A DNA stretch of 64,000 nucleotides from Rhizophagus irregularis (GCF_026210795.1 NC_089433.1:5481001-5545000), one strand, 5' to 3'. Numbered from the stretch's first letter, positions 21,593 to 34,773 are shown. Made by a program: numbers and translations. Notes: a model not told the origin generated them from the letters alone.

Positions 21593-22783
21593 ATGTCACT
21601 TCCTACTAATCCAACATTATGTGTTCTTGGCTGTGGAACTATGGGTAGAGCTATCTTATCCGGAATTTTAGATAGTTTAAATGTAGCGCCAGCTAACGAG
21701 CCACCAACTTTAATTCCAAAAAAATTTATTGCTTGCGTATCAGGAGAGGAGTCAGCACAGAGAATTAAAGAAGAATTTAATGATAAAATTACATTATTAG
21801 TTGGAAATAATGTTGAAGGTGTCAAAGAAGCTGATATTATATTATTATGGTAATTGTTTTTATCAAGTGAATTGACAGTAAATATAATTCGACTAATTTA
21901 ATGCAAAATTTATGGATAGTACTAAACCTCAAGTTGTAAAAACTATCTTAACAGAGGAAGGAATGCAAAAATCGCTTGAGAACAAATTAATAATTAGTAT
22001 TTTAGCTGGGGTAACAATAGATCAATTAAAAGAATGGGCTCCTTCTTCAACTCGTATTATTAGAGCAATGCCAAATACTCCATGCATGGTAATTTTAATT
22101 TTATTTTATTTTTATTTTACTTTGTAAATGATATGTGACCCTTTGTTAATTTCTTTTCGTTCTTCCCCTTAAACTATTATACAGATTAGAGAAGGTATGA
22201 CAGTACTGAGTTGTCCTACAGATTGCAGTAAAGATGATAGATCATTTAGTATTTGGGTATTTTCTACATTGGGTAGAGCTAGAATCCTAGACGAAAAACA
22301 TCTAGATGCTGTTACCGGTCTTTCGGGAAGTGGTCCTGCATTTGCATGGTTAGTCATTTATTAGTGATCCTTAAATATTTTAATATTTTAGTATCGGGTA
22401 TATTTACTAATTTAATTTATTTTTAAGTGTTGTACTTGAAGCACTTGCAGATGGAGGAGTTATGATGGGCCTTCCACGTGAAGTTGGATTAGAATTAGCA
22501 GCTCAAGGTAATTTATTATTCCTTTCAACGTTTTACATCTTACACGGCACAATTTGTAACTTTCTATTTGTATTATTTAGCACTTCAAGGAGCAGCTCGT
22601 ATGGTACTTAAAACTGGTAAGCATCCAGCCGAAATTAAAGATAGTGTGACTACACCGGGTGGGTGTACAATTGCTGGCTTACTTACAATGGAAGATGGTA
22701 AAATACGTTCTACACTTGCTAGAACTATACAAGAGGCTACACAAGTTGCTTCTACTTTAGGAAATATACAATCTAAGAAATAA
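21593..22783 (+). CDS. PRO3: Pyrroline-5-carboxylate reductase
   Basis: Last step of proline synthesis: NAD(P)H-dependent reduction of pyrroline-5-carboxylate to proline. Five exons (21593-21849, 21920-22088, 22185-22348, 22428-22507, 22581-22783) give 290 residues, normal for the family. The N-terminal Rossmann motif is LGCGTMGRAILSG. LLCTKPQVV, AMPNTPCMIREGM, SGSGPAF and TPGGCTIAGL are hallmark P5CR segments at the active site and dimer interface. The ATG at 21593 starts directly before the dinucleotide-binding fold. No targeting peptide is visible, so cytosolic. It lies 221 bp after VID27 on the same strand. Confidence 0.95.
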
Positions 22784-23213
22784 TTCCTTATTTGTTAACA
22801 TATTTATTGATATTGATAAAATAATCTTAATGCTTAAATTTGCAAATATATATATGTTGCTTACCATAGAGAAATTTTAAAATTAATAATAAATACATAG
22901 TAGTAAAAATTTAGAATCTTTGCAATCTTTTTTAACTGTGTTGAGCGAATACTGCGGTCCGTGAAAATAGATGTACACGTGACATCTAATTTGATTATTA
23001 TTTTTTTTTTTAAAGAAAAAAAGAATAAATCAGTTGTTCTCATCATCGGTTGCAATAAGTGGTTTTTTTTTTAAAAAAAAAAAAGTGGAGCATTTATCTT
23101 TTAAAAAAAATTAAAGGGTATTCAAAATCTAGAGTTTATTGTTATTTTTTTTTACTTTTTTTGCTTGAAATTATTTATTTATTTATTTATTTATTGTTAT
23201 AGTATATATAATA
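22784..23213. other. Spacer with two T/A palindromes
   Basis: Intergenic DNA between PRO3 and the NAC gene. It contains T11-AAAG-A7 at 23001-23022 and T10-A12 at 23063-23084, the second inside a GTGG direct repeat, plus TTTA microsatellite runs near 23170-23195. No gene seen. Confidence 0.5.
23063..23084. repeat. T10-A12 palindrome
   Basis: A run of ten T directly followed by twelve A, flanked on both sides by GTGG. Self-complementary; one of six such sites in the window. Confidence 0.6.
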
Positions 23214-23947
23214 ATGAATCCGGAAAAACTTGCAAAATTGCAGTCTCAAGTTCGTATTGGTAAGTTAAATTAATACGATTAATTTATAATTTTTAAATCA
23301 ATCGGTAATTTAATTAATTAATTAATATAGGTGGTAAGGGAACACCAAGACGCAAAGTTAAAAAAGTTTATAAAACCGCTACAAATGATGATAAAAAACT
23401 TCAAACTACACTGAAAAAACTTAATGTTCAATCTATTCCGTCAATTGAAGAAGTTAACATGTTTAAAGAAGATGGAAATGTCATTCATTTTACTACTCCA
23501 AAAGGTGTATATATATTCTAATTTATTGTTTTCTTTATTAATTAAAGATTGAACACTTATTCTTATTTATTATTATTTCGATAAAAAGTTCAAGCATCTA
23601 TTCATGCAAATACTTTTGCTATCTACGGTCAGGGCGAAGATAAAGAACTTACTGAACTTGTACCGGGTATTTTGAATCAATTAGGACCTGATTCACTTGC
23701 TTCACTTCGTAAATTAGCCGAATCCTATCAACAATTAAATTTAGATTCTCAACGTGTACAATCCGAAAATACTGGCGATGATGATGATATTCCTGAATTA
23801 GTTGAGAATTTTGAAGCCGCTAGTGAACAGAAAAAAGAGGACGAAGTACCTGCGGCAGCATCTGCTAGTGGAAGTGGTACCGGTGGAACTGCTGATGCCA
23901 CCACTACTGAAAAAACCGAAGATAAAAATGTTGAGGAGGTTGATTAA
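23214..23947 (+). CDS. EGD1: Nascent polypeptide-associated complex subunit beta
   Basis: Beta subunit of NAC, the ribosome-bound chaperone that shields nascent chains. Three exons (23214-23259, 23331-23504, 23589-23947) give 192 residues. The ribosome-binding basic motif is present: [16 protein letters not shown]. The NAC domain follows, with [20 protein letters not shown] and [14 protein letters not shown]. The acidic Ser/Gly/Thr-rich tail ends NVEEVD. The start [16 protein letters not shown] matches BTF3/Egd1 N-termini closely. Family length is usually 150-170; the extra is in the tail. Confidence 0.95.
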
Positions 23948-24328
23948 AGTCATGTTAAAAAAAGTTATATATATATATATAATAATGTTATTTTCAGGAT
24001 GTTTTGAACGGTTTTTATGATGAAATATAAATATAATTAGCATCATTAGTGCATAAAACTATGTAGAAATTTATGTAGAAAGAAAAAATTGTGGATTTTT
24101 TTTCATTTATATTGTTTTGAAATGGTTTTTTTTTTAAATCAAATTTTAATGACTAATATATATAATATAAATATATAAAATATATATTATGGTTTAAATA
24201 GAGCATTGTAAATTGAGGGAAAAACTTACACCTTTAAATGAAACTCTTAATAAAACATATTTATTGTACATAATGTACATAAAAAGATTAATTAAATGAA
24301 TTAAATGGTATATTATAATAGGTCATTC
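23948..24328. other. Convergent 3' spacer
   Basis: About 380 bp between the tail-to-tail ends of the NAC gene and the farnesyltransferase gene. AT dinucleotide runs near 23965 and 24155-24190; AATAAA-like signals near 24250. No gene seen. Confidence 0.5.
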
Positions 24329-26386
24329 TTAAAAGTTTCTCTCCCCATAAAAATGTTCAATCATTTTCCGGACATTAGGCAAAGCAACATTATGAATTGG
24401 ATGCGTGGAATTCTAGCAGGAATCAAAGTATATAAACACATTAGTAACTTAGTAAATAACACCCAGAGAATTTATGTAATAAAGTTTTAATATTTACAAT
24501 TAAATTATTTGGATCTCCTAGTACAATTCGATTTGTAACATCATCTTTCCATAGTAATGATCTGGCTCCTGAATCTAAATCTTTTCCTTTCGCTCTTTCA
24601 AAATCATAAATTACATGATGTTGAGCAGTAGAAAGTCCACTAAGACAATAGCAAGTATGATAATGATCTGCACCACGCTTTGGCTTGTCAATCAATCCGC
24701 CCTTAGGACTTTGACAAGCGATTAAGATGTATTCTTGAAGTGCTTCTATATTATTTAATCACTGGTTATTATCGCTCTTGCCAAAACAAATAAAAAAAAA
24801 ATTGAAAACGTCATTAAAATTACCTCTGTCAAATAATGATTGAGCTGAATTAAATCAATGAAAAGATTGTTAATATATTTTTAAACAAGTTTTCAATGAG
24901 GATTAATAAGCATGTACCAATATACTTCGAAACTTCGGAGTTACTTTGTTCCACATCTTTCTCGGGAAGATTCCTTGTCATTATCGCTTCCAATAAAGGA
25001 AACAAGCCACCAACCCAGAACGAATAACAACCATCAACTAATTTATTCGGTCGTCCTTGAAAACCACCTTCCAATTGCATTTGAAGAGAGGTTGCCCAAC
25101 GCTAAAGTGAGTAAATACTTTAATATTTTTTTTTTGTGTGAATTCTTAACCTTTTACAATAAGAAATACATCACCAAAAGCAGCGGAATATCAAGTAAAT
25201 CAGTTTTTCCCATAATTTCCATGGCAGCAAGGCCACAAAACGTGTATCCGCCATGTCCTTCAATTCCTGGTTCACCTCCAATTCCTCCATCATAATTTTG
25301 ACATCTAATCGAAAATTAAAGGATTAGAGGATCACTTCAATAACCTTTAGACATCTTTAAACTGTGATACCGTTTAATCCATTCAGCAGTTCCTGCCGTC
25401 AGCTCTGGCGTAACCAAGTTTGTTAGCGTGGCCGCAGATAAGACACAATATGCCCCACTAGTAAATACTATAAATTAATAATAAACTAACGTTTTTAAAT
25501 ATATAAAATGCTAATTTCTTACCGCACATCAACTTCACCTCCCTCATGCATAACGAACGATCCATCTTCCCTTTTCAACTTAAGAAACCAATTATATAGG
25601 GTTTCCCTATATAACATAATAAATAATAAAAAATTTAAAATTATAAACTAAATGTAAACTTATTTTTGATTTTCAAAAATTTCGACCTGTCGATTAAATC
25701 ATAAGCTTCTTTGGTTCCTATAGTCGCCAACGCGTTTACAGCTGCATATGTGGCAGCGGCATGTGATATCTGACCCGGACCTCCTCCAAACCCACCGGTG
25801 GGATTTTGTAACTTAGTAATAGTCGAAATACCTCTACAGGAATAAAAATAATAAATAAAATACATTCGTGACGCGAATTATCTCTTCAACAAAGTCATCA
25901 AAATGTAAATACTAAGATATGGTACTTTTTAACTAAATCTTGAGATAATTCATCACCAAGTATATCCAGAGAATATAACATCCAAAAACATAACCAAGGT
26001 TTACTAGCATCCAATGCCACAAGATAACTAGGCAATCCTTTTAGACCGTCTTTTACATATTTAATATGAGATCCTCTGTTAAGCTTAATTCTACAATATA
26101 ATAATTAAAAAGTGTGGTTAAACGTAAATTCAAAATGAAATATTTTAACAATACTTACGTGTTTATCAATTTCTTGTCTCTTGCATCTTTGAACAATTCG
26201 TATACTGATACCTCAGTATCAGTCTAATATCGCGTATAAATTATTAAATAAACTTAAACTATAGTCGCGAGTGTCAAACAAAATCCTTTATGTTGAAAAT
26301 ACCTGAGCTTTTGAAGACTCGGTTGGAAGAGCATCGGTGTTAGTAAAAAGTTCTTCTAACTTACGAGAACCACTTAAAATTCCCAT
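24329..26386 (-). CDS. RAM1: Protein farnesyltransferase subunit beta
   Basis: Catalytic beta subunit that attaches farnesyl to CAAX-box cysteines of Ras-like proteins and mating factors. Eleven exons (26386-26303, 26223-26159, 26090-25926, 25833-25687, 25606-25523, 25457-25371, 25304-25175, 25101-24918, 24844-24824, 24745-24498, 24412-24329) give 432 residues, the usual length. The alpha-alpha barrel repeats include NPTGGFGGGPGQISH, NYDGGIGGEPG and GGFQGRPNKLVDGCYSFWVG. The zinc ligands are visible: Asp and Cys in VDGCYSFW and His in DHYHTCYCLSGLS. Exon 9 is only 21 nt. The gene lies 111 bp after the condensin gene on the same strand. STE14, a later CAAX enzyme, is in the same window. Confidence 0.94.
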
Positions 26387-26497
26387 CGCATTACTTATTA
26401 AATGTAAAGAACTATTAACAATCCATGCACAATATATAATATTTAAATCATGTGATTTATATTTTGTTTATTTTTGCTTATTATTGTAATTGATATA

Positions 26498-29157
26498 TTA
26501 CATAATCAAATCAATACATAGCTCCGATAATTGATCATTACTTGTTATATTAAGACCCTTCTCGTTTGCTAGATGTAATAAACATATAAAACAAAACGAC
26601 ACTGAAATATCTTTCATTTTTTTTTGAGGGTAGATCTTTTTAAGATTGTTAATTACTCTTGTAAATTTCAGTTCTTTTGATTTATTTTCGATTGAAAGTC
26701 TTTTTGATAATCTCATTTCATTTTCTTGGGGCTATAAAATTTGGAGATTTGTTAAATCCAATCACATTAATAATTATAATTGAAAATCTACTTACACAGT
26801 CAGTACAGTCAGTACAGTCGGTTAATGTTTTCCATATGTTTTCTTTCAATTTTTTAACATCGATCCTTTTCGCTGTCTTTGCGTATTTGATAAACTCAGG
26901 TTTATTCCTCTTTGTCTGAGCTACCAAATTATCTCCAAATTCACCTTCTTCTAATTGGTCGTCATATTCATCATTATAAAAGGTGTCTCCTCCCATATAA
27001 TTCGCTAAATTTTATCGGTTAAATGATTAGGAAATTATCTTTTTTATTTTTTTATTTTTTTAAACGAACAATAGTACTTACTAAAATCTGGAAAAGACGT
27101 TTCTACTGGATCATTAGAATAATTAGTTTTGTCAGCCCAGAAATTCCCTACATAATAAACGTAAAAATTTTATTAATTTATTAAATTTATACCAAATAAT
27201 TTATACAAAAAGTGCTTACTATCGTCAAGTTGCGCTTCATATCGACGTTTCGAGTTTAACTACGATAAAGAGCAAAGCGTATATCATATCTTAAAATTAT
27301 TGGGAAACATAATAAGTAAGTAGATTAATAATTACCATGAATTGAGGTTTTAAGAATAAGTTAAGTAAATTTTTAGACGAAAAATGCATATCCTCAGGAA
27401 GTAGATGACTATGTGATACTCTCTCTGCTAATTTAGGCGCATTTATTATACTTCCCCCAGAAGAAAAAATGATTCGCTCATCCAAATCTTCCGAATCAAT
27501 AAAATTAATAGAAACTGGTTCTTTCTTCTTCTTTTCTCTTGTCCCTCCCTCCATTTCTGTAGGCCCTTTAAAAGAAACAAAGTTATTTTAGTCTCACTAA
27601 AAAAAGAATAGTAACTTAGGAAATTTAATTACTTTTATTAACTTTCTTTAACTTCCAGTGTTCAGGACCAGCCCAATTACGCAAAAATGCAGAGTCGAAG
27701 TAAGAAAACAATTCGTTTTCGTTACTGATCATGGCCATAACATAATCCTTTTCCGTTAATCGTACATTTGGATTTATGTTTTCTTCATCGAATACTTCCG
27801 AGACATCATTGTTTGTATCTAAGTTATCACCTAAGATATCATTAATATTGATATTGGCATCGTCATAGTCGTTGTCATTGTCATTTACAAATAAGTCAGG
27901 ATAATTAACGCCTTCAGTTTCAGTCGATTCAGTCGAAGCATAAGCAAAGTCCAGTACATTATCTCCTGAAAATTTGAAATTTCTCAATGAAGGACAAATC
28001 TCCTTATTAAATATTTGATGAAGTCCAAAGATATACCTTGTTGCTATAAAGTGTAATTCGTTAATAATATTACCTGATTAATGACTTATTGCTCGAATAA
28101 TTAAATATATACTTACAGCGAAGTTTGAAAATTTCAATTTTTGGTTCATTGTCTTCTGTATCTATTCTATTGTCGTTATCCTCATCCGGTATAGCATCGC
28201 TTGAATCAAATATTATTTTACCATCCGTATCAACTGACAAATGATTTAACAATAAACCCTGTGCACCACCTTCATCAAAATCTGCAGAAGTCTTTTTAAA
28301 AAGAGGATCAATTGAAAATTCCAAGTCAAATTTCTTTATAGTTAATGAATTATAATCTTTGACCAGTGTCGTTTCCGATCTTGTATTCTACAGATAAAAA
28401 TATTTCAAATTATTAATATGTTATATTTAATTTTATAGCTACTTATATTATATTATTATTAACCCTTTTACGAGTATGCCTTTCAGGATCAGCATCTTCA
28501 CTATCTCTATCGTCGTCTTCATTGTTATCCCCTTCAAAATTTATGAGCAATTAAGAAATTTTAAGATTTAAATTAAAGATGCAAAAAAAAATGACTAACT
28601 GGAGTTACTGGCTAATCCACTCAAAAGTTTCCCTGTTTCAGTTGCGACAGAATCAACACGTAACGTATAGATCTTTACGCATCCATCCAAAGTACATGAA
28701 GCCTTTTGAAAATTTATTGAATCTCCCTCTTTTAATAATGACATTTCATGAAAGTAGTCAATTAAAGCAAGCTTCCAGCTATTGCTAGCATTGATTTTCT
28801 AGTAAAAAAATTTCTGTGTCAGATAAATTTACGCGAAATGATATAAAGATAACATACATTATCCGTTGCCAGTTTCATCCATTCCTCAAAATTGATATAC
28901 ATTTGTTCGGTGGGTATTATAGGCATGGGAGCGACGACTTCCAAAGGTCTAGGCGCGTTTCTTTCGAAGGCTCTAACAGGAGAAACATTACTTCCCAAAA
29001 AATTTGTTGGGCTCCGCATTGAGTTTGCAGCAGATTTTCTACGAGACCGGATTTCAGAAGCGTCGTCATTCAAGGGAATATTCGTATCTTTGACATTTTT
29101 TAACGAAGATCCGAATGAATGACGACGTTTTGGTGTATCAAAAGATGTAATAGGCAT
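26498..29157 (-). CDS. BRN1: Condensin complex subunit 2 (Brn1/CAP-H kleisin)
   Basis: Kleisin that bridges the SMC2-SMC4 heads for mitotic chromosome condensation. Ten exons (29157-28858, 28798-28609, 28531-28464, 28387-28117, 28043-27633, 27565-27336, 27259-27220, 27147-27082, 27004-26796, 26731-26498) give 672 residues, slightly short for the family. NFEEWMKLATDNKINASNSW, GDSINFQKASCTLDGCVKIY and RVDSVATETGKLLSGL form the conserved N-terminal kleisin region, ICPSLRNFKFS and NWAGPEHWKLKK the middle, and ISVSFCFICLLHLANEKGLN the C-terminal winged helix. Exon 9 ends in an in-frame 9-bp repeat (Thr-Asp-Cys three times). Head-to-head with PAC4 across 206 bp. Confidence 0.93.
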
Positions 29158-29363
29158 GTTCAATCGTTTATAATATAAGGAATGATACGTTCTGGATATT
29201 TGATATTTCGTATTTTGTATTTTGAAATTAAAAAAACGCGTTTGTGTTGTGACGCAATTACCTAAAAGGTGAGTTCACGTGACTACACTAAATTTGTAAT
29301 TTCGTCAAAAATCACGTGGAGTGAAAGATAAACTTTCCTCATTTCTTTATCTAGATTTAAGAA

Positions 29364-29819
29364 ATGCTATCTGAAGCTACTACTCCACGTTTTCAAGTTC
29401 ATACTTATAGTCATTTATTTCTTTCACAACAAATACATTTTCAACTGACAATCCTTCAAGATTCCGTGTTTATATGGATTGGTTCCGAAGGAAACGAAAT
29501 ACTAGGAAATTTGGCGATTGCCATGCCTTCACCTTTACGGAATAATAGTTCTACTTCGTCGTCATCGGGAACAACTGTACTATCAAATGACGTGGATGAA
29601 ACTTCTAAGCAGCTTGGACAAAGACTTGGTAATAATTATTAAAAATTAAATCTTATTTATTATTTATATTTTTTGAGATACTAAACTATTTTTCGTTTAG
29701 CTACTAAGTTTAATAAACAATTCTTTGTCAGCATCAATTTACCCCCAAGCACAGATCAAATGATGCTTTCTTTTGTTGAAAAGAAAGTTCTTGCTATAAT
29801 AAAGGGATTCTTTTCATGA
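29364..29819 (+). CDS. Proteasome assembly chaperone 4-like
   Basis: Two exons (29364-29628, 29701-29819) give 127 residues. FQLTILQDSVFIWIGSEGN and LGNLAIAMPSP match the PAC4/PSMG4 fold, the small chaperone that with PAC3 builds the 20S alpha ring. TKFNKQFFVSINLPPSTDQM and a C-terminal helix (VEKKVLAIIKGFF) complete the domain. A Ser/Thr-rich loop sits between. Length matches human PSMG4 (123). Identification is by motif resemblance and size, so slightly less certain than its neighbours. It shares its promoter interval with the condensin gene. Confidence 0.8.
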
Positions 29820-29920
29820 TTTATTAAATTTAATATATTATCTTAAAAAAAAATTAAATTATGAAAATTTAATTAAATTTTGTTAATCATGTAAATAGTA
29901 AATAATAAATTACACTATAA

Positions 29921-30862
29921 TCAACATTTTTTTTTCCTAATATTTCTTGTATTAGATTGGCTTGCAAGCTTTCTTTTCTTAAAAGTAACTTTACCCGAAT
30001 CATTATCCTTTAAAATGTCTTCGGGTATTTGATCATCCAATGGAAATGTTTTTTCGACTACTTTAAAATTCCTCAAATCATCTGGATCTTCATCTTCCTC
30101 ATCGTCTTGAAGAATTGCTTCTTGAGATGTTGATGTATTGTTTCCTTGATCGGTCTCTAATGCATTGTTTACTGGAGGAGCAGGTGGAGGAGCAGGTGGG
30201 GGAGTTACGGGTCTCCACTCTCCTATAACAGCTTCAGTCCCATCAGCACTTTTACCACTTTTACTTAATTCTGCTAACTCGGTATAATTTGTCGTTGAAC
30301 CTGCATATATAACATCATGTTCACTGAATGAACTTATAACGGGCGGAGCATTTGTATTACTAGTAGATTTTAATGAAGCAATTGAAGCTCCCGGAACTTC
30401 AAGTATGATATCTTTTTTATATTGTTTCATTGCTGCCTAATCATAGAAAAAATTTTTAATGTTAATATATTATTCTCGAGGAAAGGCAAAGATTGAAAAA
30501 TTACTACCCTTTCAATTCTTTCTAATTCTCGTCTAGTTTTTTCTTCTTCTTTGCGATTTTCATGATCTTTACGACGAATATTACGTAAAAATTTTTCAAC
30601 ATTTTCTTTATGTTTTTTGCCTTGTTCATGCATTGTACGGCTCTAAAAAATATGAAATATATAAATAATTAAAATATTATAGAATAAATCTTACATCGAA
30701 ACAATTCTTACGGGCTTATTGTCCGCAATATAAATGCGGCAATATTGGCACCAATGCTTTTGTTGTGATACCCAGTACTCTGACCTGTAAAGAAAAACAT
30801 TAAATTATCAATAATAAAATCAATACCATACAGTTGTAAACTCATAAACTCATAACTTACAT
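29921..30862 (-). CDS. WBP4/FBP21-like splicing factor with U1-type zinc finger
   Basis: Exons 30862-30861, 30784-30712, 30642-30508 and 30436-29921 give 241 residues. The N-terminus MSEYWVSQQKHWCQYCRIYI is the U1-C/matrin-type C2H2 finger of WBP4 (Cys-x2-Cys, then His in MHEQGKKH). A long charged helix follows (FLRNIRRKDHENRKEEEKTR), then a disordered region with GEWRPVTPPPAPPPAPP and a basic tail. No WW domain is visible, unlike animal WBP4, though the Trp-Pro segment sits where one ends. The start codon is split: AT at 30862-30861 is followed by a GTAAGT donor, and G opens exon 2. Nuclear pre-mRNA splicing role inferred. Confidence 0.78.
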
Positions 30863-31111
30863 TTTTTGAAATTAAATTTTCAGGAATTAAAACGATTAGA
30901 ACGACCTTATGTCTCTTTCCTTTTGATTGACTAATTAATGTGGTACAGCTGATTCATATTCGTCACGTCACTATTTGTCATCGGTGTGGCTTGGCTTAAA
31001 ACAACGCGTGACGTAATATACAACCAAAATATTCTTATTATTCACATATTCACATATTAAAATATTAATATCTAATATCTTTTGTCAAAACCCTTCTTTG
31101 AATAGTATAGA

Positions 31112-34100
31112 ATGGACCGAAAACAAATTGTTAGCACAACCCAACCCGAGCCGGTTAATAGTAAAGAATATATATCAAATGAACAAAAACTTATACCAGA
31201 GTTCTCTTCATTTGAACATCAAAAAGAGAATATATTACCAATAAAGCAAGGTAGAAGTGCCGCTACCTTATCTCAGATATTTTCAAGTGAACCTTCCACG
31301 CGTAATGCAGAACTTCAAGTTGGCAATAATAAGTTTAATGCAGAGCTTGAAAATCTTGATGAACTTGATGATCCCTTTGACGTGTATGATCGTTACATAA
31401 AATGGACAATGGAGAATTATCCGCAAGCATTTGGTCCTCATTCAAGAGTATGTCAACTTCTGGAGATCGCATCAAATAAGTTTGTAAATGATGCTCGATA
31501 TAAAAACGATCCTAGATATTTAAGATGCTGGCTACAATATTCGAAACATGTTGGAAAACATAAAGAACTTTTCGCATTCTTGAAATCTAATGGAATTGGC
31601 TTAGACCTGGCCACTTTTTATGAAGAATATGCTGAGATAATGGAAACGATGAAATGGTAAGATATTGTTCTTTATAATTTAAAAATTGATAAAGACTAAA
31701 AATATTAATAAAAATGAAAGCTATAAAGAAGCAAACGAAATCTATGAAACGGGAATAAGCCGTGGAGCACAACCGCTTGAACGTCTGAATAAACGCTACA
31801 AACAATTTTTAACGCGTATGACGTTAATGGATGTAAACCTTAACACTAATACTGTAGCAATACCAACACCACCAATACCGCAACAATTGAATCTAAATTC
31901 ACGAACAATTCTTGGCTCTAAATCTTCCTCATCTTCTACCCGATCACAGCCAATGAATGTTTTCCATCAAAGGAACCCTACTTCATATACTGTCTCCGAC
32001 ATTGAAAATGCAAGTTCACAAATTAGCACTTCCGACAACAATGAAAAATTAAATATCTTCTACGATCCTAATGGCGAAATAGGGAATTCTGCTTTGTCAT
32101 CCACAAATAGTAAAACTTCAATATGGAATAGTTACGGAACTTATTTGTCTAGGAAAAAAGAAGATATTCAAGAAGCAGAACAATGGAAAGGCGTAACTTT
32201 GCCTCAAAATAAAAAGGTTCACGCCCCGATGGCGGCCAAGCTTGAAATTTATCACGATAAGGTATACAGAAAAATCATACGTCAATACCTTGTTCTGTTA
32301 ATTTTACGTTTATACTGGTTTTTTTTTAGTCAATTGAATGTAGTTCAAATTCGTCAACAAATATTCGTCAAGCTACTGAACAAGTTGAAATACAGTCATT
32401 GAATAATAAAAACAATTGTTTGACGGAAGCTCTTAAAAAGTTAGTGGATATACAGAATAAACATGAAATATCTTCGGATATAGCTCAAACAAAGTCAAGT
32501 CAGTTTTCGCAGAATGAAAATAGTAACAAACCACAGCCTACATCTTCGGTTTCTCAAGAGAAAAAACAAGCTAAACGATACGAATTAGGGCCGAAAGAAA
32601 AATGTTGTGTAAAAATCGATAATTTTTATGGTGAAAATGGCGAAGAAATTTCCTTTGAAGAAAAGAGAGCTAAAACTTTGGGGTATCTTGAAAGTAATTA
32701 CAGTGAAAAGGTCGAAGAGAAGTTAGGAAAAAGAGAAAGTAAGGTTACGGAATTCAGTGTACCAATTCACGAGACAAGTCCAATACGTAGGTTTTAAATT
32801 ATTTACTCTTTGCAATTGATATGTTTCTAATCCAATTTCTTACGGCAAATCTTAGCTTCATATATAGAAAAAATTGAGAAAAAGCCATCCCCCACGATAT
32901 GTACAAGGGCTGCTTTATCAGACATAATAGAAATGTTTACTTTTACTCAACCGTTAAAAGACCTCCAAAATAATGATGATGATGATGAAAAGAAGACTTC
33001 AAATTCCAATGTATATCAAACAACACAATCTGGTTATCATCAAACCCCTTCAAGGACGAACGGATGTAAGGTAAATGATCAAGAAAATGATGTAAACAGT
33101 ACATCACTAGATTTAATTAACCGTGAAAATAAAGCGAAGTTCTTTGACCCTATGACGCCAATACAAGAAACAAGTCGTGAGTATAAGACTACTCCATTTT
33201 ATACATCCGAAGAATTTAATATTATGAATGTAAGATCTTTTATAAATACACCCAGAGTCGATGATATTAAGCTTGATTTGGCATCTCCAATGAAATTAAC
33301 AGCAGTAGATCACGAATCGAACATGCTAGAACCTCCTGCTTTTCCAAAGCTTTCGAATCCATGTAATCCAATTGATCCCAAAGTTATTGAACAAATTTTA
33401 GCCGCTTTACAACCTCCATTAAATCATTATAAAGGATTTTATGACGCTCGAAAACAGACTTGCAATAATGGATCAAAAATAGAGAAACTTGCACGTTGCT
33501 GGGACACACAAGGCCGACGATGTACAAATGTTTCAGTAAACATTGAAGAACCCGTTACATTCTTTAATGATTCATTTCTTATACGCCAAAAAATCGGAGA
33601 AGGCGGATTTGGCAAAGTCTATCTCGTTTTGGACACAGAAGATTATGCAGTTAACCAAAACGAAAAGAAATCATCACGTGCATTAAAGAGTGAAACACCT
33701 TCAAGTGCCTTGGAGTTTTACATTATACGTAAACTGCAAGAAAGAATCAACTCCCCAACTATTGATTCTATTATTTCTGTACATTCATTGTATTATTACA
33801 AGAATGAAAGTTATATGGTGATGGAATTTGTTCATCAAGGAACGATTTTGGATGCCGTTAATCGAGCTAAAAGGGAGAATACACAGTTAGACGAACTTTT
33901 GGTATTTTTCTTTACAATAGAACTATTGAAAACAATTGAGTCGATTCACGAAGCAGGAATAATACACGGTGATATCAAAGCTGATAACTGCCTGTTGAGA
34001 TTAGAACCGGTAGAAGAGTGGGATATACAATATGATCCATCCGGTGCGAATGGATGGTCAAAGAAAGGAATCAAAATAATTGATTTTGGGCGTTCTATTG

Positions 34101-34552
34101 ATGTGACTTTATTTCCAGACGATATGAAATTTATCGCTGAGTGGGTGACTGATGATCAAGATTGCGTTGAAATGCGTGAAGGTAGGCCTTGGAAATGGCA
34201 GGCTGATTATTATGGATTGGCTGGTATAGTACACTGCATGCTGCATAATCGATATATGCAAATTACTCCAGTATTAGTAGAAACAAATACTTTTATATCT
34301 GGACCAGCGACAATGGCAGTGAAGAAATATAAACCAATACTTTCATTTAAACGATATTGGCAAGGAGAGCTTTGGCAAAAATTATTTGATTTGTTGTTGA
34401 ATCCTTTATTGGTGACGAAAGATGGTCAAATGCCAATTACACAGCAATTAAAAAATATTCGTGAGGAATTTGAACAGCATCTAATACAGAATTGCGAAAA
34501 AAATGGAAAAAGTTTAATTGGAATGTTGAAGAAATTAGAAAGGAATCGGTAA
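31112..34552 (+). CDS. BUB1: Spindle-checkpoint kinase BUB1
   Basis: Kinetochore Ser/Thr kinase of the mitotic checkpoint. Four exons (31112-31656, 31721-32261, 32330-32786, 32856-34552) give 1079 residues. The Mad3/BUB1 TPR region is FDVYDRYIKWTMENYP through EANEIYETGISRGAQP. A GLEBS-type Bub3-binding motif, GENGEEISFEEKRAK, lies near residue 465. The C-terminal kinase begins near 755 with GEGGFGKVY, has HGDIKADNCLL near 884 (Gly for Arg of HRD, as is usual in Bub1) and DFGRSIDVTLFPDD near 924. Because kinase features are intact this is Bub1 rather than Mad3. The exon 3 donor is GTAGGT at 32787; the alternative 4 bp downstream breaks the frame. Confidence 0.93.
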
Positions 34553-34773
34553 AATGAATTTTAGTAATGCACATAATGTATATTTCATTTTTGAATATTG
34601 TCAAATATCAAATGATAGTTTATTCACTAAATTATTAATAAATTTAATTAATCCAACAACAAAACAAAAAAATGATAAACCAGTGGATTAAAATTATAGT
34701 CTTTGATTAAAGCATGATAAATTCCCCCTTGATAGCCTGGTTTTGCTGATACAGTAACAAGTAATTAAAGTAA

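Noticed and set aside
32762-32793. BUB1 exon 3 donor at 32791 (AG|GTTTTA)
   Set aside because: Joining it to either nearby acceptor produces an early stop; GTAGGT at 32787 with acceptor at 32855 keeps the frame into the kinase exon.
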